Assembly: GCF_023035875.1 (NCBI RefSeq) | Contig: NZ_CP075392.1 | Coordinates: 1 to 24,508 of the forward strand | Reading direction: 5' to 3' | DNA length: 24,508 bases | DNA from: Borrelia puertoricensis | GTDB lineage: Bacteria; Spirochaetota; Spirochaetia; Borreliales; Borreliaceae | In this document: positions 8,228 to 15,629 of the stretch, piece by piece | How the letters are laid out: every line of letters starts with the position of its first letter | How positions within the stretch are numbered: position 1 is the stretch's first letter | The notes under the pieces: model-generated | Seen by the model: only the letters and a program-made list of their open reading frames with translations | Told to the model about the DNA's origin: nothing | The model's database searches: none | Made by a program: the position numbers and the translations under genes

Positions 8228-9283
8228 CTACTCTGCTGGTTTTGGCTCTCTTGCTTTATCTATTTTTTCTTTTGCTGTTCTAAGCACATTCTTTACTGTC
8301 TTTTTAATTATATCTTCTACTGCTACTAATAACTTATTTGCTGCGCTTACTCCTGCGGCTTGTACTGCTTTTTCACTATTATCATTATGTGAAGCTAATT
8401 TACCATCTTTAACCAGGGAACGTAGGGCTATTCCTCCCGCTACTGCTGCTGCTTTTGGAGTATTTGCATTTGACAGATTATCCTTTGTTCCTCCTTTAGC
8501 AAAACTCATCGCAGTTGTAGTTCCATCTGCCGCAGCTCCTAGTGCTTGATCACTGTCTTTCGATGCAACTATTGAAGCTAACATCTCCTCACCACTGACC
8601 GCTGATACTATTAATGTTGCTTTATCTCCCACTGCTGCCCCTGGTTTATCTATAGCTAATATCTTAGCCCCATCTTTATTATCTATCCCATTTACTGTCA
8701 ATGTTGTATTCCCTGCTTTTGGTGCTAAAACACCTGCATCTGTTGCTGCCTTTACTATCAACTGCAATGCATTAAAGAATTTATTCAATCCATCATCAGC
8801 TGGTTTGATTCCTTGTTGATCATTTTCTGCCCAACCCACTACTTTATCATCACCTATATCTTTTAAGGACTCTAAATGGGTTTTTAATGTGCTTAAAGTA
8901 GTCTTAGCAGCATCAACTGCACTTCTAATTGCTACGGCTATTGGTCCATCTTTAGCTCCTTCTCCTTCTGACTTTTTTGCCACTTGTTCTAACTCATCTG
9001 ATGCGTCTCCAAGCCTCGTACCTAGACTACTAAAATAACTTCCTACATCACTCTTCTTTGTAGTTGATTTAGCAGTAAAGCCTAATGTACCGGAAAGTAA
9101 CTCTAAAAATGAATAAAAAGCATTTTCAGCACTCCTACCTACCTCCATGAGAACTGAACTTAAACTGCTCCCTCCTGTAGCTGCCCCGCCACCATTAGCA
9201 GCATCAAGTGATTGTTGTCCACTGCCACAGCTAAGAAGTAAAAATAAAGTCATCAATAACGCACATAAAGTAATTCTTTTCAT
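8228..9283 (-). CDS. vlp: Variable large protein (Vlp) with its own promoter
   Basis: A complete Vlp outer-surface lipoprotein of 351 residues. The start is the ATG at 9283 ([19 protein letters not shown]), with GGAGG a short distance upstream; an in-frame extension to 9331 would read through the leader. The Cys at 19 is the lipidation site. Vlp landmarks follow: STTKKSDVGSYFSSLGTRL (about 75-95), a variable Ala/Gly/Asp-rich centre, VAGGIALRSLVKDGKLA near the end, and an amphipathic C-terminal helix with IIKKTVKNVLRTAKEKI. Vlps are the major variable antigens of relapsing-fever Borrelia. This gene has the promoter, leader and ribosome-binding site that the silent cassettes lack, so it sits in a potential expression site. 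It differs in sequence from all the silent vlps here, so none of them is its obvious last donor. Confidence 0.92.
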   Translation of the reverse strand: MKRITLCALLMTLFLLLSCGSGQQSLDAANGGGAATGGSSLSSVLMEVGRSAENAFYSFLELLSGTLGFTAKSTTKKSDVGSYFSSLGTRLGDASDELEQVAKKSEGEGAKDGPIAVAIRSAVDAAKTTLSTLKTHLESLKDIGDDKVVGWAENDQQGIKPADDGLNKFFNALQLIVKAATDAGVLAPKAGNTTLTVNGIDNKDGAKILAIDKPGAAVGDKATLIVSAVSGEEMLASIVASKDSDQALGAAADGTTTAMSFAKGGTKDNLSNANTPKAAAVAGGIALRSLVKDGKLASHNDNSEKAVQAAGVSAANKLLVAVEDIIKKTVKNVLRTAKEKIDKAREPKPAE

Positions 9284-9480
9284 TATCACGTGCCTCCTTA
9301 TTAACCTAAAAGGGAACAAGATGACTAACAACCTCTGATAAACATAAAAACAAAAACTAAGATTATAGTGCCTATAATCTTAAAGATATTGAGCATGATA
9401 TAACAATTAATAAAATTGATTGTTATTAATGAATAATTAAATGATTTTGATAAAAAATAACTGACATATAATCAATTAAA
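9284..9480 (-). promoter_or_regulatory. vmp expression-site promoter, left copy
   Basis: The minus strand carries a candidate -35 TTGTTA (complement of 9401-9406) and -10 TAAGAT (complement of 9377-9382), 18 bases apart. A T-rich leader and a GGAGG ribosome-binding site before the vlp start follow. Almost the whole block repeats in the opposite orientation at 18410-18613 in front of vsp. A perfect 11-bp inverted repeat (9358-9368 with 9372-9382) overlaps the -10 and the probable transcription start. The exact start site is inferred. Confidence 0.65.
9358..9382. repeat. Perfect dyad at the vlp transcription start
   Basis: TAAGATTATAG (9358-9368) and CTATAATCTTA (9372-9382) form an 11-bp perfect inverted repeat with a 3-base centre. 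It covers the candidate -10 of the vlp promoter. In the vsp copy (about 18516-18541) the right half has two mismatches. Confidence 0.7.
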
Positions 9481-9503
9481 AAAAAGGTTTACTTAATTCA
9501 AAA

Positions 9504-10091
9504 TTACTTACTTAACAATGAATACACTATAGACATTAATGTTAAAAATATTCCTATATTTAGGGTAATTAGAGTTCCGAACATCCAATTATGTAATCTT
9601 GATGTACTTTTAAATTCTGATGCGGTTTTATCAAGTTTATTATCAAGCTCCATCCTATTAATTTCCATATCTTTTCTAACAAGAGAAACCTCATTTCTAA
9701 CATTATCGATCTTATTATCAAGTTCATTAAATTTAGTATCAATCTTCACATTTAAGTTACTTTCAACAATATCAATCTTGTTATCCAGATCTTTAATGTC
9801 AGATTTTAACTCATTCCTAATAATGTCAATTTTGTTATCAAGTTCAGTTTTAACAGAAATAATTTCAGATTTTAAACTACGTTCTAACATCTCAAGCTTA
9901 AGATTAAAATTACTCTCTAAATATTCAATATCCCTGTAAGTCAGTTCATTACGGTAATATCTTTTAGAGAGATCATTTGCAATAAAATCTTGCATACCCA
10001 TTTTTACAAATTCTTGATATATAATCTCCTCTGTAATATGCCCATTAAAAATTTGTGTACTCTCAACAGAATGTAGTGATGAATCTTGCAT
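9504..10091 (-). CDS. bdr: Bdr repeat protein (left copy)
   Basis: A 195-residue Bdr-family protein. Its N-terminus (MQDSSLHSVESTQIFNGHIT) and C-terminus are almost the same as in the copy at 17784-18395. The centre (about 75-150) is built of heptad-like KID repeats such as TELDNKID and FNELDNKID, predicted coiled coil. A C-terminal hydrophobic segment (about 168-190, MFGTLITLNIGIFLTLMSIV) should be a membrane anchor. There is no signal peptide. Bdr proteins are a Borrelia-wide paralogous family, probably inner-membrane attached, with unknown biochemical role. The 22-residue VESNLNVKID unit occurs once here but twice in the right copy. It is translated away from the core with AAGGAG before ATG, and the vlp follows 220 bases downstream on the same strand. 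Confidence 0.9.
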   Translation of the reverse strand: MQDSSLHSVESTQIFNGHITEEIIYQEFVKMGMQDFIANDLSKRYYRNELTYRDIEYLESNFNLKLEMLERSLKSEIISVKTELDNKIDIIRNELKSDIKDLDNKIDIVESNLNVKIDTKFNELDNKIDNVRNEVSLVRKDMEINRMELDNKLDKTASEFKSTSRLHNWMFGTLITLNIGIFLTLMSIVYSLLSK

Positions 10092-10342
10092 AAAATCTCC
10101 TTATGTAATTATTATATAATATCTTAAGTATTATAGGAATTTCATCCTAGTAAAATGGGCTTTAAAAGTACGCATACTTAGAGTCAATAACATATATGAT
10201 GCTGATAGGCTATCTAATGAATCATCATCACTCTTCCCATCTCCTTTGTACTTATAAATATCAGATATAGCTTAAGTACATGTACATTAAAGATGTGTAA
10301 ATAGAGATATATTTTTAAAACAAAAAAGATAAGAGGATTTAT
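10092..10342. promoter_or_regulatory. Divergent bdr / mlp intergenic region
   Basis: The bdr side (to about 10140) matches the sequence upstream of the right bdr, including TTAAGATATTATATAATAATTA on the minus strand (part of a shared promoter region). The mlp side holds the 10-bp palindrome GTACATGTAC (about 10276-10285) and ends with AAGAGGA before the mlp start. A TTGTAC at 10246-10251 could be a -35, but no good -10 is correctly spaced from it. Confidence 0.4.
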
Positions 10343-10762
10343 ATGAATAAAATTAATTTTATTTTGGTTTTATTACTACTAATTAGTAGTTGTGAATATG
10401 AACATGGAAATGCTACACCTAAGAGTAGAGTTAAAAGAAACTTGGAAGAACAAGAAGAAGCACAAAAAACACCTGAAGAAATGTTAAAAGAAAAGTTAAA
10501 TGATACTGAAAAATCAAATCTGAATTTCTTAAAAGAGGCTCTGGGGAGTGAAAGTGATTTCAACAAATTTTTAAATCATGATGAATCTAAAATAAAGGAA
10601 GCCCTTGATCATATACATACTGAGCTTGCAAAATGTACAGGTGATAATGCTAGCCAGCAAAAAGAAACTTTTAAACAAGTAGTAAAAGGAGCCCTTAATG
10701 GTGATGAAAACTTAGATAATTTTAAAAACCAAGCATCAAGCACTTGTGAAGCAGGAAGTTAA
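10343..10762 (+). CDS. mlp: Mlp family lipoprotein
   Basis: A 139-residue lipoprotein. The signal peptide ends in the lipobox LISSC with Cys at 17. A short charged linker follows (KSRVKRNLEEQEEAQKTPEE), then the conserved Mlp domain (about 48-139) with NFLKEALGSESDFNKFL, ALDHIHTELAKCTGDN, QQKETFKQVVKGAL and a final SSTCEAGS. This is typical size and layout for the multicopy lipoproteins carried on cp32-type and related plasmids. They are surface exposed; their role is not established. It lies between the left bdr and the decayed exonuclease gene, with an AGAGGA ribosome-binding site. Expression of Mlp genes is temperature- or host-responsive in B. burgdorferi; nothing here proves that for this copy. 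Confidence 0.92.
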   Translation: MNKINFILVLLLLISSCEYEHGNATPKSRVKRNLEEQEEAQKTPEEMLKEKLNDTEKSNLNFLKEALGSESDFNKFLNHDESKIKEALDHIHTELAKCTGDNASQQKETFKQVVKGALNGDENLDNFKNQASSTCEAGS

Positions 10763-10777
10763 ATAAACCTCCCATGA

Positions 10778-11847
10778 TCAAAGATGAAAGTTAAGAAAGA
10801 TAGATTTAAAAAAGAAAGATTTAAAAGAACAAGGCAACAAAAACTCTAGACAAATAAGTGTAAAAAAGAATAAATTAAACTCGTTATAAAAATGGTAAGA
10901 GTAACTATAAAATTCTAATTTGAAATCTATATCACACAAATCTTGATATAAAAAGCTATTCTTTAAAAAATCTCCAATAATAACACTCAGCTCGTCTAAA
11001 TCAATATTTTTAATATCAATATCACTATTTGACTTTAAAGATTTGGCAATACTACTAACTTTCTGTTCCAATCTTGAAACCTCAGTCATTACATAACTAA
11101 TAAAATCATCATCTCTATCAATTACACAGTTGACTAACCCACCACCTATGATAAAAAAATAAATTTCCCTTGTTTAAACCTGTACATAAAGCTGCATTTG
11201 TACTTGAACATAATACTTGAAGAAATATTTATCTTCTAAAAAATTAGAAAGCCTATTGTATTCAAAAGCAGCACTCTTTAAGTAAAAATTATCACTAACT
11301 TTGCTCTCAAGTAACTGTGATTCGCCTGTGATACCCACAAACCATCCACCAATTATCAAACCAACTAATATCTCACAATCTTTAATTTTTTTGTAATAAT
11401 TATATTTATCAACGCCGTTTGCATATTTGTTTTTATGTAACACCTCAATATTACCCAAGTGCATACGTACAAATTCTCTAAATCTTAGATTTTCTAGTTC
11501 CTTTCCCTTCCTATAGCTTTAAGTATTTGCTCTCGCATTAATTTTTCTAAAGCATCAGCTCCAAGAAACATGCTTCCAACTTCACTTGCACCTATACTCT
11601 TTAAGACTTTTCTTTACATACTAAAATCAACCTTAATATTAAACTTAAAACATTCATCCTTACCAATTTTTGGTAACTTACGTCCTACCTTATTTATTTT
11701 ACTTAACTGTTTTTGTTTATCTTTAAGATCTTCTTGACTCTTACATGCAAATGATTCAGAACCCTTAAACACCATCTGCCTGTACAAACTAAATTGTTGC
11801 ATCCCTACCTCTGATCTTTACTCATTTATTTTTGTTACATTTAACAT
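10778..11847 (-). pseudogene. Decayed DUF244 / YqaJ-type exonuclease gene
   Basis: The true start appears to be ATG at 11847 (MLNVTKINE) behind ACAAATAATAAGGAG. An in-frame TAA follows at once, and the frame resumes with MQQFSLYRQMVFKG at 11802. After another in-frame stop (about 11614) comes VLKSIGASEVGSMFLGADAL, which fits the GGSD-like motif of YqaJ/lambda-exonuclease folds. A frameshift near 11500 leads to LRFREFVRMHLGNIEVL. The segment KYYVQVQMQLYV (about 11175-11212) fits the Gln-rich late motif of this nuclease family. After another stop, CVIDRDDDFISYVMTEVSRL continues to about 10800. I recognise the Borrelia plasmid DUF244 family (cp32 and linear plasmids). In phages this nuclease type pairs with an annealing protein, and a decayed ERF gene lies at 15630-16568. 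At least three stops and one frameshift, with an apparent internal deletion, make it non-functional. Confidence 0.72.
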
Positions 11848-11854
11848 ATTTGAT

Positions 11855-11962
11855 CTCCTTATTATTTGTGTTATAACAAAAAAATATTTTTTATTAAAGA
11901 CTAGTTTACTTTCCGGTAATAATTACGTTATTATGATTAATAATAGAACAAATAATAAGGAG
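11855..11962. promoter_or_regulatory. Divergent control region with 15-bp inverted leader repeats
   Basis: CTCCTTATTATTTGT (11855-11869) and ACAAATAATAAGGAG (11948-11962) are exact inverted copies. Each provides the ribosome-binding site of one of the two divergent genes: the decayed exonuclease gene (minus) and PF57/62 (plus). Between them are the palindrome GTAATAATTAC (11916-11926) and the dyad TAATAA/TTATTA (11917-11933). A near copy of the leader also precedes the ERF pseudogene (15608-15621). This is a likely promoter and possibly replication or autoregulatory region of the maintenance operon. Confidence 0.6.
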
Positions 11963-11968
11963 TTTCAA

Positions 11969-13066
11969 ATGAGTAGCACAAAAAAACCTATAAATAAACA
12001 TCAACACAAATTAATAGTTTTAGTATCAACATTAGATTACGTGAACTTAAATCTTAATCAATACACTCAAAGCAACATACTTTATTACTTTAATAACAAT
12101 ATGAAAAAAAACGACCAAAAACCTATTAAACTTAAAACTCTACAAAGCTATCTCTATAAATTAGAAAAAGTATTTAAAGTAACAATTAATTATTACAAAC
12201 ATTTGGGTGTTAACATGGGTACTGAAATTCATTACAAACTTAAATATTCTAAAAAAGAATGTTACCGCATAATCAATAAACACTTTAGAGATAAAAAAGA
12301 AGAAAGACACAAAAACCGTGTTAGTGTATATCTTGAAAAGACTTGCACTAAAAATAGCAGTGTAGAAAAATGGGAGTGTTCTAATAATACTTATAATAAT
12401 AAAGAAGAAGATAAGAACGACGTAAAATCTATAGAAAAATTACAAGCAAAAAAATACGCTAAAAAATGCAATTTTAAATCAAATGCATTTCTTTCTATTT
12501 TGAATTTAGAAGCGAACAAAGATTTTAAAATTCAATTACTGAAAGCAATCAAAATAGCTGAAAATAGTGGGTACAAAAGAATAAATAATATTAAACCAAA
12601 TCACAGTAAACTTAAGAGTAAGCAAAAAGAATTAAGTAAAATACTAGACGAAATAAAAGCTGGTCTAGAGAATAAAGGGTATGACACCAAGCAATTAGAA
12701 ACCCAAATACAAAACGTATATGAACAATATAAAAATAAACCCCACTTTATCATAGAAAAAAATAAATACAATGATTTAAAGAAGATAATAGGAAAACTTA
12801 AAAAAACAGTTGAATTTGCTAATAAAAACACACAGAAAAATGAGAGAGACATTAGGGATAACGTATTTAGTATACTTCTTGATCAGTTAAGGTATAAAAT
12901 AGACGTATCGGTTTTGATACCAATATTAAAGAATTATTTAAACAGACAGAACAAATTAGAATATGACAAGGTGTTTAGTAACCATTACTACTATGAACTT
13001 TTAGAGTTATTGGAAGATAATAAAAATTATTTACAATTAGAAGAATCTAAAAAAATTACAAGTTAA
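11969..13066 (+). CDS. PF57/62 plasmid replication/maintenance protein
   Basis: A 365-residue Borrelia PF57/62-family protein (Borrelia orfA type). ATG at 11969 is chosen over an in-frame ATG at 11933 because AAGGAG lies 6 bases before it and the protein then starts MSSTKKPINKHQHKLIVL, typical for the family. The N-terminal half is basic and contains the conserved LKTLQSYLYKLEKVFKVTI and YKHLGVNMGTEIHYKLKY segments. A variable linker follows (about 120-165), then a long helical region (about 200-300, lysine-rich coiled coil) and a C-terminal domain with SILLDQLRYKIDVSVL. In several B. burgdorferi plasmids the homolog with adjacent DNA suffices for autonomous replication, so an initiator role is likely. 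It is the first gene of the four-gene cluster; PF50 starts 9 bases after its stop. Confidence 0.92.
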   Translation: MSSTKKPINKHQHKLIVLVSTLDYVNLNLNQYTQSNILYYFNNNMKKNDQKPIKLKTLQSYLYKLEKVFKVTINYYKHLGVNMGTEIHYKLKYSKKECYRIINKHFRDKKEERHKNRVSVYLEKTCTKNSSVEKWECSNNTYNNKEEDKNDVKSIEKLQAKKYAKKCNFKSNAFLSILNLEANKDFKIQLLKAIKIAENSGYKRINNIKPNHSKLKSKQKELSKILDEIKAGLENKGYDTKQLETQIQNVYEQYKNKPHFIIEKNKYNDLKKIIGKLKKTVEFANKNTQKNERDIRDNVFSILLDQLRYKIDVSVLIPILKNYLNRQNKLEYDKVFSNHYYYELLELLEDNKNYLQLEESKKITS

Positions 13067-13075
13067 GGATTAGTT

Positions 13076-13639
13076 ATGCAGAGCGTGTTAGAACGCCTTA
13101 AAGAGAAAAAGTTAGAAATTAAGGATAAAGTGAAAAGCAGAGGTCTTTTTATAAAAATAGAAAAAATTGATAACAAAACAATATATCACACAAAGATGAT
13201 GAATGATTTATATACGTTTGGAGTTCATAGAAGACAAAATAATAAGTTTTTTATCGCATTTAGAGGATTATTTAATCAGGCAAAAATAACACCTTTTAAT
13301 TTATTTTCTATAAAAGGAGATGATAAATTTTTAGGTATTTATTATGGGTATAGAAAACCAGTACAAAATATCATAACAAAATATGAAGAAAATGGTTTTA
13401 TGAGGTCATATACCTTCTCAAAGGTTTATTACATAGAATTTAGATTTAAAAAAGGAAGTGTGTTTTGTTATATTAAAGGGATGTCGCGTTTGATTAAGCA
13501 AAAAAAATCAGAGACACAATATAGTAAATTTTTACTTGAACTAATAATTAATTTAGAAGAACAAGTATACGATTTTTACAGTAAAAAATTGCCAAATGGA
13601 GGTCTTATAACTAAATGGATAGAAAAAAACCTAAAGTAA
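13076..13639 (+). CDS. PF50 plasmid maintenance protein (DUF226)
   Basis: A 187-residue PF50/DUF226 protein, conserved between PF57/62 and ParA on Borrelia plasmids. It opens with MQSVLERLKEKKLEIKDK. Family-like segments are KSRGLFIKIEKIDNKTIYHTK, FRGLFNQ, LFSIKGDDKFLGIYYGYRKP and SKVYYIEFRFKKGSVFCYIK. The basic, beta-rich composition suits a nucleic-acid or partner-binding role, but its function is not known. TAAGGA, overlapping the stop of PF57/62, supplies the ribosome-binding site. Its last 25 bases overlap the ParA start at 13615, implying translational coupling. Length and motifs look intact. Confidence 0.92.
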   Translation: MQSVLERLKEKKLEIKDKVKSRGLFIKIEKIDNKTIYHTKMMNDLYTFGVHRRQNNKFFIAFRGLFNQAKITPFNLFSIKGDDKFLGIYYGYRKPVQNIITKYEENGFMRSYTFSKVYYIEFRFKKGSVFCYIKGMSRLIKQKKSETQYSKFLLELIINLEEQVYDFYSKKLPNGGLITKWIEKNLK

Positions 13640-14445
13640 TTACGATCGCATCAATTAAAGGAGGTGTTGGAAAAAGTACAAGTGCTATCATACTTGCAAC
13701 ATTATTGTCTCAAAAACATAAAGTACTTTTAATCGATATGGATACCCAAGCTTCAGTTACTAGTTATTTCTTTAACGAGATAAAAGAAAAAAATATAAAT
13801 TTAATGGAAAAAAATATATGTGAAGTTTTAAAAGGAGATTTAGAGATTGCTAATGCAATTTTTAATATTAAAAGTAGTTTAGATTTACTTCCTAGTTATT
13901 TAACCTTACATAGTTTAAATGAAGATTTTTATTGTGCAAATAGGCATAAATCTATTGATTTAAAGCTAAAGGTAGAATTAAGGAGATTAAAAGTAAAGTA
14001 TGATTACATAGTGATTGATACTAATCCTAGTTTAGATTTTACATTAAAATGTTCTTTAAATTCTACTGATTATATAATAGTTCCAATGACAGCTGAGAAA
14101 TGGACAATTGAAAGCTATGAACTTTTAGAGTTTTTCATTAAAAAATTGGAAAGGTTAATACCAATTTTCTTTATTATAACAAGGTTTAAAAAAAATAATA
14201 CCCATAAAAAATTATTGAAAATAATTCAAGAAAAGGACACCTTTTTAGGTGTCGTATCTGAAAGGGAAAATTTAAATAAAAGAATAGCAAGTAATAGTAA
14301 TTTTGATTTAAAGTCGGATTATATCATAGAATATGATCAAATATTGAGTAATTTATTATATCGCATAAGTCTTAATAACGATACGATAGGAGTTTCTAGT
14401 ATAAGTTATCCAGCGCTGGAAAACTGTAAAAATTCAACAGAGTAA
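13615..14445 (+). CDS. parA: PF32 ParA-family partition ATPase
   Basis: A 276-residue ParA/MinD-type ATPase. The deviant Walker A motif KGGVGKST spans residues 15-22, the Walker A' segment LLIDMDTQAS 38-47, and the Walker B region DYIVIDTNPSLD 130-141. The conserved PMTAEKW and the tail region ERENLNKRI are also present. PF32 proteins drive active segregation of Borrelia plasmids, and their sequence type defines plasmid compatibility. The start is ATG at 13615, with TGGAGG upstream inside the PF50 gene. The only near alternative, a later Met, would lose the Walker A motif. PF49 begins 9 bases after its stop. All nucleotide-binding motifs are intact, so the plasmid probably uses this copy. Confidence 0.95.
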   Translation: MDRKKPKVITIASIKGGVGKSTSAIILATLLSQKHKVLLIDMDTQASVTSYFFNEIKEKNINLMEKNICEVLKGDLEIANAIFNIKSSLDLLPSYLTLHSLNEDFYCANRHKSIDLKLKVELRRLKVKYDYIVIDTNPSLDFTLKCSLNSTDYIIVPMTAEKWTIESYELLEFFIKKLERLIPIFFIITRFKKNNTHKKLLKIIQEKDTFLGVVSERENLNKRIASNSNFDLKSDYIIEYDQILSNLLYRISLNNDTIGVSSISYPALENCKNSTE

Positions 14446-14454
14446 AGGAAATTT

Positions 14455-15036
14455 ATGAATAAAAAAAATAATGATGAAATAATAATTAATGCAAGAAACT
14501 TAAACAGTGATAAAAATTCTATTTTATTAACCAATGATGATATTAACGTGAGTGATGACCAAAAAAGATTTAAACTTTTAAAAAGTAAGTTAAAGGATAA
14601 TATAAAAGATGATATCTATAATAAAATAGAAGCCATGCATATTTTAAGAGAGATAAAGGAAAAAGAATATTATAAGTTAGACGGTTATAAAAGTTTTTCT
14701 CAATTTATAAAAGATTATAAGTTGGCTAAATCACAGGCCTATTCTTATTTAAGAATAGCTAGTGCTATTCAAGATGGAATTTTGAAAGAAGAATATCTAG
14801 TTGAAAATGGATTTAGGCAGTCTTTATCCTTTTTGGCGGAAAAAGAAAGTACATCAATAAAGAAATCAAGAGTAAATCCAATAAAACCATTAAGATTTCA
14901 GCTTAAGAATCAAGAAAGTTATGATTTTTATAAGCAAAATGCTAAGTTTACAAATTTTTTAATGGATGAACTTTTTAAAGACAAAAAAGATTTACTCGAA
15001 GAGTTTATGAAGAAATTTAAAAGTTTAAAAGGCTAG
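14455..15036 (+). CDS. PF49 plasmid partition protein
   Basis: A 193-residue PF49-family protein, the fourth gene of the maintenance set. The conserved core runs about 40-110: AMHILREIKEKEYYKLDGYK, SFSQFIKDYKLAKSQAYSYL, RIASAIQDGILKEEYL and NGFRQSLSFLAEKE. This region looks like a DNA-binding helical domain, and the family fills the ParB-like position beside PF32, although similarity to classical ParB is weak. The C-terminus is basic and helical (LRFQLKNQESYDFYKQNAKF). An AAAGGA ribosome-binding site overlaps the ParA stop. A decayed short bdr gene follows 15 bases downstream, the usual place for bdr on cp32-like plasmids. Confidence 0.92.
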   Translation: MNKKNNDEIIINARNLNSDKNSILLTNDDINVSDDQKRFKLLKSKLKDNIKDDIYNKIEAMHILREIKEKEYYKLDGYKSFSQFIKDYKLAKSQAYSYLRIASAIQDGILKEEYLVENGFRQSLSFLAEKESTSIKKSRVNPIKPLRFQLKNQESYDFYKQNAKFTNFLMDELFKDKKDLLEEFMKKFKSLKG

Positions 15037-15051
15037 GTATAAGGAGTATTT

Positions 15052-15342
15052 ATGAATAATTTAGCATATAAGACATATAGAACAGAAGATTATAAAGAAG
15101 GAGTTTTTTAATAAGGGATTTACTGAAGAAGCTGTGAATTTTATTTCATAATGATAATTTTAACTTTGAAGTTTTAAGAGAAAAGATGAATTCATTAGAA
15201 CAGCAAATCATTAATGTAGATAAGAATTTACAAAAGGATGTATCTTGGTATAGGAAATAGAATGTTAATTATTATGGCAGTGGGATTACCAATAATTATA
15301 TCTATTGTTATGTTTTTGATAAGTAAGTTCTATATAAGATAA
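15052..15342 (+). pseudogene. Decayed short bdr-type gene
   Basis: It starts at ATG 15052 with AAGGAG upstream and encodes MNNLAYKTYRTEDY, an N-terminus known from Bdr proteins encoded beside PF49. The frame breaks near 15095, then reads EFFNKGFTEEAVNF, breaks near 15147, reads HNDNFNFEVLREKMNSLEQ and VDKNLQKDVSWYR, breaks near 15255, and ends with a membrane segment (AVGLPIIISIVMFLISKFY) before TAA at 15340-15342. Three frameshifts make it a pseudogene. It lacks the long KID repeats of the two larger bdr genes. Confidence 0.75.
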
Positions 15343-15607
15343 AAAAGTTATTATAAATAAGGATTGATTTTATTTGCGATTTGTTGTATTTTATTTATCG
15401 TTAGTAGTGCTATCATTTTAGTACTACCTTATTATTTTGTTCAATTTAGACAGACTTTAAGTCTTTGTTAGCAAATTTTTCAAGAAAAGGTGCTAACAAA
15501 GACTTAATTTTATACTAAATTATTAGTTTTATACTTAATGATGCTGTCAAAAAATTTTATAAAATTCGACAAATTTAGTTTTTGATATTATTCTTTTTAT
15601 ATATAAA
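15343..15607. other. Intergenic region after the maintenance operon
   Basis: No gene. It contains a perfect 17-bp inverted repeat (annotated separately) and a smaller TAGTAGTGC/TAGTACTAC near-dyad at about 15400-15428. At its end comes the leader that precedes the ERF pseudogene. Confidence 0.4.
15457..15507 (+). terminator. Long hairpin downstream of the maintenance operon
   Basis: TTAAGTCTTTGTTAGCA (15457-15473) pairs perfectly with TGCTAACAAAGACTTAA (15491-15507) across a 17-base loop, followed by a TTTTAT stretch. It most simply ends transcription of the PF57/62-PF50-PF32-PF49 operon. Its length and symmetry would also suit a protein-binding site such as a centromere. Confidence 0.6.
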
Positions 15608-15629
15608 ACAAATAATAAGGAAACTAAAT

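Larger units (their letters stand above)
9243..10140 (-). repeat. Inverted duplication, inner block, left arm
   Basis: bdr, the vmp promoter and the start of the vmp signal peptide form a block that recurs on the plus strand at about 17722-18655. Homology begins just upstream of bdr and ends within the signal peptide, after which vlp and vsp differ. The core between the two copies does not take part in the symmetry. Confidence 0.85.

Noticed and set aside
10339..10566. Minus-strand frame over mlp
   Set aside because: It is antisense to an intact mlp gene, with Ser/Phe-rich translation typical of a shadow frame.
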